Positions 26,601-34,074 of a stretch of 64,000 bases of DNA are shown here, in pieces. How positions within the stretch are numbered: the stretch's first letter is position 1; every line of letters begins with the position of its first letter. The stretch comes from Bacteroidaceae bacterium (lineage in GTDB: Bacteria; Bacteroidota; Bacteroidia; Bacteroidales; Bacteroidaceae): NCBI GenBank assembly GCA_024398595.1, contig JAKSIX010000003.1, positions 1 through 64,000 of the forward strand, in the 5' to 3' direction. The position numbers were made by a program, and so were the translations under genes. A model generated the notes under the pieces. The model did no database searches, was not told the DNA's origin, and was given only the letters and a program-made list of their open reading frames with translations.

Positions 26601-28022
26601 GAACTCTCCAACCTGATATGTCCTGCTGCCGTACGTGAATTCGTATGCCACGGCCAGTACTTCATCAGGCCTCAGTGTGGTTTTCAGTGAAATATAGCCT
26701 AATGTCCGGTTCAGAATGTATTCTGAGGGATCAAGCATCCTTGCATTGGAGATCTTCTCATATTCGATACCGCCCTTCATAATCGGGCTGAGCACTATCT
26801 CCGCAGAGTCCGCATAGCGTGCAGGCCGGTATTGCTCCACTATGGTTCTGTATAGGGTGTTGGAATTGTTGTCCGGTTCCGGTTCGCCGTATTTGAACCA
26901 TTGTCTGTTCGTGAGATGCTCTGCCTCGGCGATGTCTGTGAAGGCCAGTATGTTTCTCGGACTGTCATAACTGCTCTTCTTGTTTGTCACCCATACCTCA
27001 ATTCTGGTAATGTTGACGCCGGATACGACAGAAGGCAGCATTGACATGTTCCTGTCGTAGTTGTCCCTGAAGTAATGCGCCAGAAAGAAGTGCCTGTTCT
27101 CATCGTACGAGCTGGCGTCAATCTCGAAATCAGTCAGCTGTTCCCCGCCTTGCGAGCTGACGGTAGTCGAAGAGGAGTTTTTCTGTGAGACTACTGTCTG
27201 CAGGGAGAGCTTTCCGAACTGGAAGTCGGCGCGGATACCGAACAATGATGTTGCGCCGCTTATGAGCGATGAGTTGCTTGGAAAACTGATGTTTCCCGCC
27301 TCGAACAGTTTGATTATCTCGTCTTCCTTACCTTCGTAGCGCAGACGTATGTTTTTGGTGTCAAAATTGAACGTGGCCTCGGTATTGTAATTCAGGTCCA
27401 TATTGATTTTGTCTCCGACGGTGGCATTTACATTGATGTTAATCTGCTCATCAAAGTCAAAGCCGAAGGTCTTGCGGTTCTGTACAGACAGTGATGGATT
27501 GTCAATGATATTGCCGTCGAATCCTATCTTTACTGAGGCAGCACCGTTAGTCCTGATGCGTACTCCGCCAGGACCGAAAATCTTTTCTGCCGGTCCGAGG
27601 TCGAAATGCATATCCGTGAAGTCAAACTTGTCCTTGCCGGCAGACTGGTATTCAGTCTCGTTCTTCTGACGGAAATATGACTGCATGGACTTGTTCATAC
27701 TCCATTTGTTGTATTCCTCAGGTGTCATCAGCATCGGCACGTCAAGATAACTGTCACCCAGCTTGGTCCCGATTCTGTATGTGTTGCTGCTTTCCTCGTA
27801 TTCGGCCTGCTGTGTCAGGTTTTCCGGATTGCGGAGATCTGCCGTACTGTTGCGGTTCAGGTCTTCACTGTCCTGTGCCGATGTCCTGCTTACGCGATAC
27901 CGTGCTGCACGGAGAGTGTCGTTTGCAGTCTGGGCATAAAGCGGATTATGGCTCCAGAATACACTGGAGCCAATGATGGTTGCAATTGTCAATATGCGGA
28001 GACTTTTCCTCATTCCCGGCAT
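20682..28022 (-). CDS. sprA: T9SS translocon protein SprA (Sov)
   Basis: 2446-residue outer-membrane protein; SprA/Sov forms the very large beta-barrel channel of the type IX secretion system. A signal peptide is present at the N-terminus (ending near PLYAQ). Recognisable SprA blocks include SYLDVPMLMTPEEYNKWSMN near residue 95, RNSPLTPSHIKNDLEQLSNH and SNHYVREVYERELYPNKET in the first part, and DFEAAESGIDISNPRSWSLS. The remainder is a long series of amphipathic strands rich in Tyr, Asn and Ser, ending in FTIKFSLTR. Length matches the 2,300-2,500 residues of the family. It lies 12 bases downstream of ruvA, an adjacency common in Bacteroidota. Intact. Confidence 0.95.
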   Translation of the reverse strand: MPGMRKSLRILTIATIIGSSVFWSHNPLYAQTANDTLRAARYRVSRTSAQDSEDLNRNSTADLRNPENLTQQAEYEESSNTYRIGTKLGDSYLDVPMLMTPEEYNKWSMNKSMQSYFRQKNETEYQSAGKDKFDFTDMHFDLGPAEKIFGPGGVRIRTNGAASVKIGFDGNIIDNPSLSVQNRKTFGFDFDEQININVNATVGDKINMDLNYNTEATFNFDTKNIRLRYEGKEDEIIKLFEAGNISFPSNSSLISGATSLFGIRADFQFGKLSLQTVVSQKNSSSTTVSSQGGEQLTDFEIDASSYDENRHFFLAHYFRDNYDRNMSMLPSVVSGVNITRIEVWVTNKKSSYDSPRNILAFTDIAEAEHLTNRQWFKYGEPEPDNNSNTLYRTIVEQYRPARYADSAEIVLSPIMKGGIEYEKISNARMLDPSEYILNRTLGYISLKTTLRPDEVLAVAYEFTYGSRTYQVGEFSSDIPDSRQSLYLKLLKSSSNTPSSGTWDLMMKNIYYVGGGNITQKNFKMKIIYASDSVGSRITYLPEESLKQQTLLQIMNLDRLDDKLSPHSNGQFDYVEGYTVISSSGRIIFPVAEPFGSHLRSVIKDKDIADKYVFQELYDTTMTAAKRIADKDKFFLQGQYSGSSGNLIELGSYNIPRGSVTVSAGGETLVENVDYIVDYSLGTVTIINQNIIDAGTNVSVSLESNTNYSMQRKTMLGMNWKYDFNKNLQIGGTVMHLNEKPLTSKVTMGDEPLVNTMLGFNINWRKESQALTNLFDLLPFVNATEPSMITFNAEYARLFSDVSDEVQGSASYIDDFEAAESGIDISNPRSWSLSSRPPTITGQATGIGSGYNRALLNWFTIDPLFTRRNSPLTPSHIKNDLEQLSNHYVREVYERELYPNKETVSGESSTLQILNLAYYPDERGPYNLNPEINSEGKLKNTKDNWGGIMRSLSVTDFETANVEYIEFWLLDPFIYNPNSSGGDFYINLGEVSEDILKDGRKFFENGLPVNGDSTKYVTTEWGRVPNTTSLIYAFDNNDAANRSKQDVGLNGLSSEEEREFPTYSIYLKSLEWLPDEIYKTFYDDPAADNYHYFRGDDYDEARMPILQRYKLYNGTEGNSPNADDTNQQYNTSARTTPDVEDINNDYTMDEYERYFPYHISLRPKDMNVGSNFIADKREVQVKLRNDKTETVTWYCFRVPIDQHDKAVGGISDFSSIRFMRMYLTGFNEEVHLRFGTLELMTSQWRNYESPISNPSTKVASLSGTMTAASVNIEENGDRHPVNYVVPPGITRVLDPSQTQLIQDNEQSMSLKVMELHAGDARGIYRKSALDLRKYERMQMFAHAEALEADIQGIENGEMSMFIRIGTDYTSNYYEYEIPLKVTPPGYYDGASDSERRKVWPDENMLDVPFGVFTAVKNKRNREANTYGSGTSIGQIYSDYDPEHPENRISIIGNPSIGNVRAIMIGVRNNALGTRSAEVWVNEFRLVGYESHGGSAAQGDLNVQVSDLATLNVNGNYSTAGFGGLEQGVAERRMDNNYKYSITTNFNAGRFLPEKAKISIPFYYSYTREKTSPRYSPFDTDLELDDVIDSYPDDHSRDSIKNITQEVHTQNNLSISGAKVNISSKKSMPYDPSNFSVSYSRATQNSQGGTTEYEKDLKWKGSLNYSYNSPIEDIRPFKLEKHKSEWYDIIRDLSIAPLPQSITFNTDLSRNYHEYQERDLSNLSGGNSVPVTFSQQFYWNRSLNLRWDIFKSLKLSITTRTQAEIEEPYGAVNKDLYPDQYELWKDSVKASLARLGKPLDYQQDFTATYQVPIDKIPLFDWTNLSATYSAQYSWNRGTTYADGSTFGNIIADRRVFNINGKLNFESLYNKSKYLSDINQRYSGKASRYESAKRESDLKKKYDREVTLLPGETIEVTHNLNTLTPLITTVTQDGTPYKLKYKVKDANTITINTTDSVALRMTVRHNPKRSNNTEKATIKDVGEFSVRFLMLLRNISVTYKNDYSMSLPGFMPGIGKVFGQQNLAAGMAPGLDFAFGFIDDSYLQKAHDRGWLLDNDSVAYNATTNSARDIQIKMTLEPVSGLKIDLNASWTMSDAKRIQYMYAGMPQTRTGTFNMTTISIGSAFESRNASDEYYSATFERFRNNLDIVQSRLEQRYRDSRYPQQSTRPGQPYDPANGGVGKYSTEVMVPAFLATYSGKDASTSSLDLFPSIFSILPNWSVTYNGLAKIDFFKNNFKSFNLTHAYKSVYSTGTYNTYSTYMEYMDGIGFIQDISTGNPIPSSMYDISSVSINESFSPLVGVNMTMNNGVTAKVEIRKTRVMNLSMAAIQMSETTSDDIVVGAGYKIVNLKMLGAHPGSGKNKVSNDLNMNCDISYRNQSAICRNIANTSTQATSGNKAVKVALSADYTYSKFLTLNFYYNFQSNFPLVSTSSFPTSTHDCGFTIKFSLTR

Positions 28023-28034
28023 CAGGAATCCTTT

Positions 28035-28628
28035 TCAGATTCTTCTCAAAGCTTCCTTTATTACAGCTTCAACACTCATTGAGGGATTCTCCTTGAAAAT
28101 CGCGGATACGACCTTTGCCGAGGCGGTCTGCTGGAAGCCAAGCATTGTAAGTGCCGCTATGGCACTTTCCGCATCCTCACTGACGGATACTTTTGTGCCG
28201 GGCGGAGAACTTTGTGTAATGCCGCTGATATTTATCTTGTCGTGCAGATCCACTATGATACGTTGGGCAGTCTTAAGTCCTATGCCCTTGACCTGCTTTA
28301 GCAGTTTCTCGTCACCGGTGCTGATGATGTTCTCCAGTTCTGACGGCGAGAATGCCGACAATATCATTCTCGCTGATGCCCCGCCTATACCGGGAACCGA
28401 AATCAGCATAAGAAACAGTTCTCTTTCCCGGCGGTCGGAGAATCCGTACAGGACGTATGCATCCTCGCGTATTGCTTCATATACGTACAGCTTTGCCTCG
28501 TTTTTTCCCTGTATGGACGAATATGTGTTCAGGGATATGTTCAACATATATCCTACACCGCCGGCTGTCTCTATGACGGCCCAGGCAGGCTCCAGTTCCT
28601 CAATCTTACCTTGTATGAACTCTATCAT
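28035..28628 (-). CDS. ruvA: Holliday junction branch-migration protein RuvA
   Basis: 197-residue RuvA, which tetramerises on Holliday junctions and loads RuvB. OB-fold N-terminus ([20 protein letters not shown]), tandem helix-hairpin-helix motifs ([16 protein letters not shown] and [16 protein letters not shown]) and the C-terminal RuvB-binding domain ([19 protein letters not shown]) are all seen. Length is standard. It leads a ruvA-sprA transcript. Confidence 0.96.
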   Translation of the reverse strand: MIEFIQGKIEELEPAWAVIETAGGVGYMLNISLNTYSSIQGKNEAKLYVYEAIREDAYVLYGFSDRRERELFLMLISVPGIGGASARMILSAFSPSELENIISTGDEKLLKQVKGIGLKTAQRIIVDLHDKINISGITQSSPPGTKVSVSEDAESAIAALTMLGFQQTASAKVVSAIFKENPSMSVEAVIKEALRRI

Positions 28629-28712
28629 ATATATATCTCTCTGTTTTCCATAAAAACGGGCATCATGCTCTTTTATTGTGTGTGTGCGCGTGTGCGTATC
28701 GGATGAAATGAC

Positions 28713-28720
28713 TACTTTTG
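28713..28720 (+). promoter_or_regulatory. -7 box of ddh
   Basis: Plus-strand TACTTTTG, 17 bases before the ATG at 28738. It argues against the longer frame that opens with GTG at 28678. Confidence 0.6.
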
Positions 28721-28737
28721 TGGCAAACAGTATTGGT

Positions 28738-29637
28738 ATGGGTAAGATAAAAGCTGCCGTAGTAGGTTATGGCAATATAGGGAAATATGTTCTGGAAGCT
28801 CTCCAGACAGCACCGGATTTTGAGGTCGCCGGCATTGTAAGGCGTGACTGCACAGGTATTATGCCACCCGAACTTACGGGATATAGGGTAGTAAGCGATA
28901 TAGCAGAGCTGGACAAGCCGGACGTGGCAATACTTGCAGTTCCCAGCAGGAAAACAGAGGAATATGCCTGCAATATACTCCGGCTGGGAATTGACACTGT
29001 TGACAGCTTTGACATACATACCCTGATTCCTGAGACGCGGCAGCGTATCGGGGACGTGGCGCGTGAAGCCGGCAGAGTCTCTGTAATATCTGCCGGATGG
29101 GATCCCGGCAGCGATTCCATTATTCGTGCCCTGATGCAGGCTATGACTCCCAATGGGATAACATATACCAATTTCGGTCCCGGAATGTCAATGGGACACA
29201 CCGTTGCAGTGAAAGCCATCGAGGGGGTGAAGGCCGCTCTGTCAATGACAATACCTGTCGGCACAGGCATACATCGCCGGATGGTGTATGTTGAATTGAA
29301 AGATGGTTACAAACTGGCTGAAGTAGCCGATAAAATCAAGAAAGATCCTTACTTCGTACATGATGAGACGCACGTCATGCAGGTGGAGTCGGTGGAGGCT
29401 CTAAAGGATATGGGACATGGCGTAAATCTGGTGCGTAAGGGAGTCAGCGGCAAGACCCAGAACCAGCTTCTTGAATATGATATGAAAATCAACAATCCGG
29501 CTCTCACCGGTCAGATTCTGGTGTGTGCGGCGCGTGCTGCGGTAAGGCAGGCGCCGGGTTGCTATACGATGATAGAGATTCCTGTGATAGACCTGCTCCC
29601 AGGTGACCGGGATATGCTTGTGGCCAGTTTGGTATAA
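28738..29637 (+). CDS. ddh: meso-diaminopimelate dehydrogenase
   Basis: 299-residue NADPH-dependent enzyme that makes meso-diaminopimelate from tetrahydrodipicolinate in one step, for lysine and peptidoglycan. Rossmann start [20 protein letters not shown], then [25 protein letters not shown], and the signature [19 protein letters not shown]. The start at 28738 is fixed by a -7 box just upstream and by alignment to the family N-terminus. asd of the same pathway is at 57758. The carbamoyltransferase fusion gene follows after 19 bases. Confidence 0.95.
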   Translation: MGKIKAAVVGYGNIGKYVLEALQTAPDFEVAGIVRRDCTGIMPPELTGYRVVSDIAELDKPDVAILAVPSRKTEEYACNILRLGIDTVDSFDIHTLIPETRQRIGDVAREAGRVSVISAGWDPGSDSIIRALMQAMTPNGITYTNFGPGMSMGHTVAVKAIEGVKAALSMTIPVGTGIHRRMVYVELKDGYKLAEVADKIKKDPYFVHDETHVMQVESVEALKDMGHGVNLVRKGVSGKTQNQLLEYDMKINNPALTGQILVCAARAAVRQAPGCYTMIEIPVIDLLPGDRDMLVASLV

Positions 29638-29656
29638 CGTTTTAATTGAGTATGAT

Positions 29657-30850
29657 ATGGCAGACGATGGGTTGAAATGCGTGTTTAAGGGACAGACGTT
29701 TGAAGCGGAGATAGTCCGCTCAAGACTTGAGGATTCCGGCATACCGGCCATGATTCAGAACAACTCCCTGAGTGCGGTATTCTCGTCATACACATATACG
29801 GCAGGCGATGTCACCGTAATGGTGAACGCCTCCGACGAGACAGCCGCCAGAGCACTTCTGGCAGACAGGAGCGACACCCGTCCGAATGTTATGAGAACCT
29901 TCACGAAGGTGCAGGATTTGGGTGATATGGATTTGGCATTAAGTGAAGCCTTCGAAATAAAAAAGGAAAGATTCAAGTTTTCTGAATTAGGAAAAAACAG
30001 GACACTTCTGATGGTGTTCTTCAACTCCAGTCTCAGAACAAGACTGAGTACCCAGAAGGCTGCGATGAATCTTGGTATGAACGTTATTGTACTTGATGTG
30101 AATCAGGGAGCCTGGAAGTTGGAGACAGAACGTGGGGTTGTGATGGATGGTGATAAGTCCGAGCATCTGCTGGAAGCAATACCTGTGATGGGCTGTTATT
30201 GCGATGTGATAGGCGTACGCTCATTCGCGCATCTGACGGACAAGGCAGAGGATTACGAGGAACGTATTCTGAACCAGTTCATCAAATATTCGGGAAAACC
30301 TGTGTTTTCAATGGAAGCCGCTACAGGCCATCCTCTTCAGAGTTTTGCCGACTGGATTACGATAGAGGAGCACAAGACCGTGAAACGTCCGAAGGTTGTG
30401 ATGAGTTGGGCTCCGCATCCCAAATCATTGCCGCAGGCTGTGCCTAACTCATTCGCGCAGTGGATGACATACGTAGGGTACGATGTCGTCATAACCCACC
30501 CGGAAGGCTATGAACTGGAGCCGGAATTCACGAAGGGAGCAAGGATAGAGTACGATCAGATGAAGGCTTTCGAAGGCGCGGATTTCGTGTATGCCAAGAA
30601 CTGGTCTGCCGCATCTGCAGAACATTATGGCCAGATTCTGTCTATAGACCGTTCGTGGACGGTCGGCGAGAGGCAGATGTCGGTTACCGATAATGCGTAC
30701 TTCATGCATTGCCTCCCAGTGCGCCGTAATATGATTGTTACGGATGACGTTATAGAGGGACCGCGTTCTTTGGTCATCCCGGAGGCTGCCAACAGAGAAA
30801 TATCGGCTACTGTTGTACTGAAGAGAATACTTGAAGGTCTTTCCGACTGA
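29657..30850 (+). CDS. argF': DUF2007 domain fused to N-succinyl-L-ornithine carbamoyltransferase
   Basis: 397 residues. Residues 1-72 form a DUF2007 (putative signal-transducing) domain: VFKGQTFEAEIVRSRLEDSG and VTVMVNASDETAARALLAD. After a short linker, Met79 (base 29891) opens a complete carbamoyltransferase of the Bacteroides SOTCase type, with the carbamoyl-phosphate loop SSLRTRLST, the HPLQSFAD motif and HCLPVRRNM. SOTCase makes N-succinylcitrulline in the succinyl route to arginine. In DGDKSEHLLEA the residue known to set succinyl against acetyl preference is Ser rather than Glu, which supports succinyl use. Either a real fusion from the ATG at 29657, or internal initiation at 29891; no stop separates the parts. 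Confidence 0.88.
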   Translation: MADDGLKCVFKGQTFEAEIVRSRLEDSGIPAMIQNNSLSAVFSSYTYTAGDVTVMVNASDETAARALLADRSDTRPNVMRTFTKVQDLGDMDLALSEAFEIKKERFKFSELGKNRTLLMVFFNSSLRTRLSTQKAAMNLGMNVIVLDVNQGAWKLETERGVVMDGDKSEHLLEAIPVMGCYCDVIGVRSFAHLTDKAEDYEERILNQFIKYSGKPVFSMEAATGHPLQSFADWITIEEHKTVKRPKVVMSWAPHPKSLPQAVPNSFAQWMTYVGYDVVITHPEGYELEPEFTKGARIEYDQMKAFEGADFVYAKNWSAASAEHYGQILSIDRSWTVGERQMSVTDNAYFMHCLPVRRNMIVTDDVIEGPRSLVIPEAANREISATVVLKRILEGLSD

Positions 30851-30852
30851 CT

Positions 30853-32001
30853 TTATGACTGCATAGCCTTCAGGTGATTCATCAGGGGGTTGGCATACAT
30901 TTCCAGGAACTTTGTCCTCAGGAAGTCCATATCCGGATTCCTGAGAGTTATCTTTGACAACTGCTTCTCCATATAGTTTTCGAAGATAGTCCGGTCTTCC
31001 TCTGTATAGTATCCGGCTTGTGCGGTGTCATTCTGGAGCATGTCCATAGCTATGCGGTTGCAGGGATAAATCCGATAACAGCTATGTATCCCTCTGTCAA
31101 TGTTTCCCGCTATAGTGTCCAGCAGTATGTTGCGTGGCAGTGATCTGTCAAGTCCGTCAATCAGGCTGTCTATGCAGGCCGCTGTCTGGAAATGGACTCT
31201 TCCTTTATGGCCGGATATGCCTGTTCTCATATTGAGCAGGTCATTATCGCGGGTTTTCACATAGTCAGGGTTATCGCGTTTCATCTGGAACTCCATGGTC
31301 TTGAGCCAGTCGCAGGGATCATATTCATAACTGATGGCCAAGGGTGTTATGTGCAATGCTTTCAGTGATTGCACGACATCATTCCCGCCACTCATGGACA
31401 ACATCTTGAGCAGGCTGCGCTGTGTCAGGTCATTTGAGTCTTTGGCTCTTCCTTCACGCTGTGCTATCCAGACCTGGTGCGAGCCGGACGATATTATATC
31501 GTGAATATGTGCAGACAGCAGTCGGGAGAAATCCATGAACTCAGACTGTGAGGCAATGGAGCGTTTCACAATGAAGCTCCTGTTCAGCCTGACCAGATTT
31601 TCTATCCACGGATGAATCAGCAGATTGTCCCCGATGGCTATTCCCATTCCCTTACCGCCGTTTGTAATCAACAGATATGCCAGTAATGTCGGGTCAAGTA
31701 CAATATCCCTATGATTGCTGATAAAGACACACTGCCCGGTAATGGATGGCATACTGCTGAAATCCGCAGTCAGAGTGCAGCCCTGTTTCTTGAGGGCTTT
31801 GCCTACTATAGGTACAACTGCTTTTTCCTGCAGTTCTTCCACATTGGAGCATCGGCCGGCTGTGTGTAATATAATCCTGCGCTGCAGCCATCCGATGAAT
31901 GAATCCATTGCTCTGATGAAATCCCTGTCATCAAGCAATTCCCTCAGTTTTTGCGGAAACTCCTCTTCGCGGTATGCCCTTATTGAGTCAAATTCTGACA
32001 T
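30853..32001 (-). CDS. 1-acyl-sn-glycerol-3-phosphate acyltransferase family protein
   Basis: 382-residue PlsC-like acyltransferase. The catalytic block is ISNHRDIVLDPTLLAYLL near residues 92-109, a variant of the usual NHxxxxD; the second block SFIVKRS and WIAQREGRAKDSND correspond to motifs II and III (FxxR and EGTRS-like). It is longer than classical PlsC, with an added C-terminal region. It probably acylates a lipid or lysophospholipid at the inner membrane; the substrate is unknown. Last gene of the leftward PASTA-rluD-ddl group, 15 bases after ddl; ends 2 bases from the convergent carbamoyltransferase. Confidence 0.83.
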   Translation of the reverse strand: MSEFDSIRAYREEEFPQKLRELLDDRDFIRAMDSFIGWLQRRIILHTAGRCSNVEELQEKAVVPIVGKALKKQGCTLTADFSSMPSITGQCVFISNHRDIVLDPTLLAYLLITNGGKGMGIAIGDNLLIHPWIENLVRLNRSFIVKRSIASQSEFMDFSRLLSAHIHDIISSGSHQVWIAQREGRAKDSNDLTQRSLLKMLSMSGGNDVVQSLKALHITPLAISYEYDPCDWLKTMEFQMKRDNPDYVKTRDNDLLNMRTGISGHKGRVHFQTAACIDSLIDGLDRSLPRNILLDTIAGNIDRGIHSCYRIYPCNRIAMDMLQNDTAQAGYYTEEDRTIFENYMEKQLSKITLRNPDMDFLRTKFLEMYANPLMNHLKAMQS

Positions 32002-32016
32002 ATTCCCAGCAATGTG

Positions 32017-33006
32017 TCAATTGAAACTGTCCTCGATAATTTCTGTCAGGACATCGGTAAGATTCATCCCTGCCGCCCTGACCTGTTGCGGGATAAAACT
32101 GGTAGGGGTCATTCCCGGGGTCGTGTTTATCTCCAGGAGATTGATCTGTCCGCCAGCCGTAATGATGTAGTCATTGCGTATTATTCCACGGCATCCCACA
32201 AGGTCGTATATCTCCGATGTCATCTTCTGAATCCGGTCGCGCAGAGTGTCCGGTATGCGTGCAGGGGTGATTTCAGAGACGAAACCGTTGTATTTTGCAT
32301 CGTAATCAAAGAACTCTGTCTGGGGTACAACCTCGGTAACAGGCAGTGTCACTTCGCGCCTGGAGGTCTTGTAACATCCGCACGTCACTTCCGTGCCGTC
32401 CAGGAAAGACTCAATGACAATCTCGTCGTTCTCCAGAAATGCGTCTGCGATTGCTTTCTCTACCTGCCCGGCCGATGTCACTTTCGTGGTGCCGAAGCTC
32501 GAACCTCCTGCCGACGGCTTGATGAAACAGGGCAGACCGACTTCTTCCTTCACCTTGTCCGGGCTGATTGTCATTCCTTTCTTCAGCAGTATTGCCTTGG
32601 CTACATTAATTCCCAAGCTTTCCAGATAGCGGTTCAACTTGTACTTGTCGAATGTGAGTGCGGATTCCAGTACATCGCAGGTGGAGAATGGAATGCCCAT
32701 CAGCTGCAGATAGCCCTCGAAAATGCCGTTCTCGCCCGGAGTACCGTGGATTATCACGTATGCGTAATCGAATACGGTCTTTGTTCCGTCAGCCGTGTAG
32801 CTGAAATCATTCTTGTCAATAGGGAAATGCCGTCCGTCCTCTGTCTGTGCCTCCCAATTCCTGCCGTGAATATCCACAATACAGGGAGAATAGAGATTCT
32901 TATCCAGATATTCCAATATCGTGGCTGCACTTCTGTGCGATACTTCCCTTTCCGAGGAGTCTCCTCCGGCTAGTATTGCAATATTTCTTTTCACAGTTGT
33001 TCCCAT
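32017..33006 (-). CDS. ddl: D-alanine--D-alanine ligase
   Basis: 329-residue ATP-grasp ligase that makes the D-Ala-D-Ala end of the peptidoglycan stem. N-terminal AILAGGDSSEREVSHRSA, catalytic HGTPGENGIFEGYLQLMGIP, ATP-grasp CFIKPSAGGSSFGTTKV and the metal site IIRNDYI with LLEINTTPGMTPTSFIP are all present. The start at 33006 lies 2 bases after the rluD stop; the frame is open upstream inside rluD but has no family match there. Confidence 0.96.
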   Translation of the reverse strand: MGTTVKRNIAILAGGDSSEREVSHRSAATILEYLDKNLYSPCIVDIHGRNWEAQTEDGRHFPIDKNDFSYTADGTKTVFDYAYVIIHGTPGENGIFEGYLQLMGIPFSTCDVLESALTFDKYKLNRYLESLGINVAKAILLKKGMTISPDKVKEEVGLPCFIKPSAGGSSFGTTKVTSAGQVEKAIADAFLENDEIVIESFLDGTEVTCGCYKTSRREVTLPVTEVVPQTEFFDYDAKYNGFVSEITPARIPDTLRDRIQKMTSEIYDLVGCRGIIRNDYIITAGGQINLLEINTTPGMTPTSFIPQQVRAAGMNLTDVLTEIIEDSFN

Positions 33007-33008
33007 CT

Positions 33009-34073
33009 CTACTTTATATTTAAATAGGTGTAGTCTCTCCATTTTTTCAGAAGACTGCTCATATCACCTGGAAGTTCGGAAGTGAAGAACATCTCCTTTC
33101 CGGTTCCAGGATGTACGAATCCCAGTGTTTTGGCGTGAAGGGCCTGTCTTGGACAAGTCCTGAAGCATTCTTCCACGAAATGTCTGTATGGCGCGAATGT
33201 GGTTCCTCTCAGCACGACGTTCCCTCCATATCTCTCGTCGCTGAACAGCGGATGCCCTGAATGGCTCAGATGGACGCGTATCTGGTGTGTCCGTCCTGTC
33301 TCAAGCCTGCATTCCACGAGTGTGGTGTATCCGAAGCGCTCCAGTGTACTGTAGTGGGTGACAGCGTGCTTGCCCTGCGTGGGGTCAAACGATACGGCCA
33401 TACGGAGCCTGTCCTTGGGGTCGCGGGTTATCTGACTTTCTATAGTCCCTTCGGAAGGGTCAGGCTGTCCCCATACGAGAGCCTGGTATGCGCGTTTTGT
33501 CGTCTTGTCGAAGAACTGTTTGCCAAGACAGGTCTTAGCATCGGGTTTCTTGGCTATGACCAGCAGACCCGATGTGTCCTTGTCAATGCGGTGTACAAGA
33601 CCGACCTGCGGACTGTTAGGATCATATTCCGGATTGTCGCGCAGATGCCAGGCCAGCGCATTGACCAGTGTCCCGTCATAATTGCCGCATCCGGGGTGCA
33701 CCACAAGCCCCGCAGGCTTATTGACCACAATCAGGCAGTCATCCTCATACACGATGTCCAACGGAATATCCTGGGGTGTGATTTCTGTGCTGTAGCGCGG
33801 ACGGTCCATCATAACCGTCACCACGTCCATGGGTTTTACCTTGTAACTGCTTTTTACGGGTTTGCCGCCTACCATTACCATCCCGGCATCGGCAGCTTTC
33901 TGGATGCGGTTTCTGGATGCGTGTTCCAGATGGTCGAAAAGGAATTTGTCAACCCGTATGAGCGACTGGCCGGGGTCTGCAACTACCCGGAAATGCTCAT
34001 ACAGTCCGATTGACCCGTTTTCAGGCTCGATGTCATCGAATGATTCCTCAAGCTCATCCTCTATGGCACGCAT
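33009..34073 (-). CDS. rluD: 23S rRNA pseudouridine synthase, RluD family
   Basis: 354 residues. An S4 RNA-binding domain (RVDKFLFDHLEHASRNRIQK) is followed by the RluA/RluD catalytic domain with GLVHRIDKDTSGLLVIAKKP, which carries the catalytic Asp in HRIDKDTSG, and GRTHQIRVHLSHSGHPLFSD. Family members isomerise uridines in helix 69 of 23S rRNA (RluD) or others; the exact sites are not certain. The ATG at 34073 sits 1 base past the PASTA gene stop, so translation is probably coupled. Confidence 0.92.
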   Translation of the reverse strand: MRAIEDELEESFDDIEPENGSIGLYEHFRVVADPGQSLIRVDKFLFDHLEHASRNRIQKAADAGMVMVGGKPVKSSYKVKPMDVVTVMMDRPRYSTEITPQDIPLDIVYEDDCLIVVNKPAGLVVHPGCGNYDGTLVNALAWHLRDNPEYDPNSPQVGLVHRIDKDTSGLLVIAKKPDAKTCLGKQFFDKTTKRAYQALVWGQPDPSEGTIESQITRDPKDRLRMAVSFDPTQGKHAVTHYSTLERFGYTTLVECRLETGRTHQIRVHLSHSGHPLFSDERYGGNVVLRGTTFAPYRHFVEECFRTCPRQALHAKTLGFVHPGTGKEMFFTSELPGDMSSLLKKWRDYTYLNIK

Positions 34074-34074
34074 C

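Noticed and set aside
28678-28737. GTG start 60 bases upstream for ddh
   Set aside because: A TACTTTTG -7 box lies within this stretch, so it is promoter rather than coding sequence; family alignment starts at 28738.
32014-32973. 319-residue open frame on the plus strand
   Set aside because: Antisense shadow of ddl; composition is rich in Cys, Arg and His as expected from a reverse frame.
33261-34013. 250-residue open frame on the plus strand
   Set aside because: It lies wholly antisense to rluD, which has full catalytic motifs; the plus-strand translation shows no family pattern or promoter.
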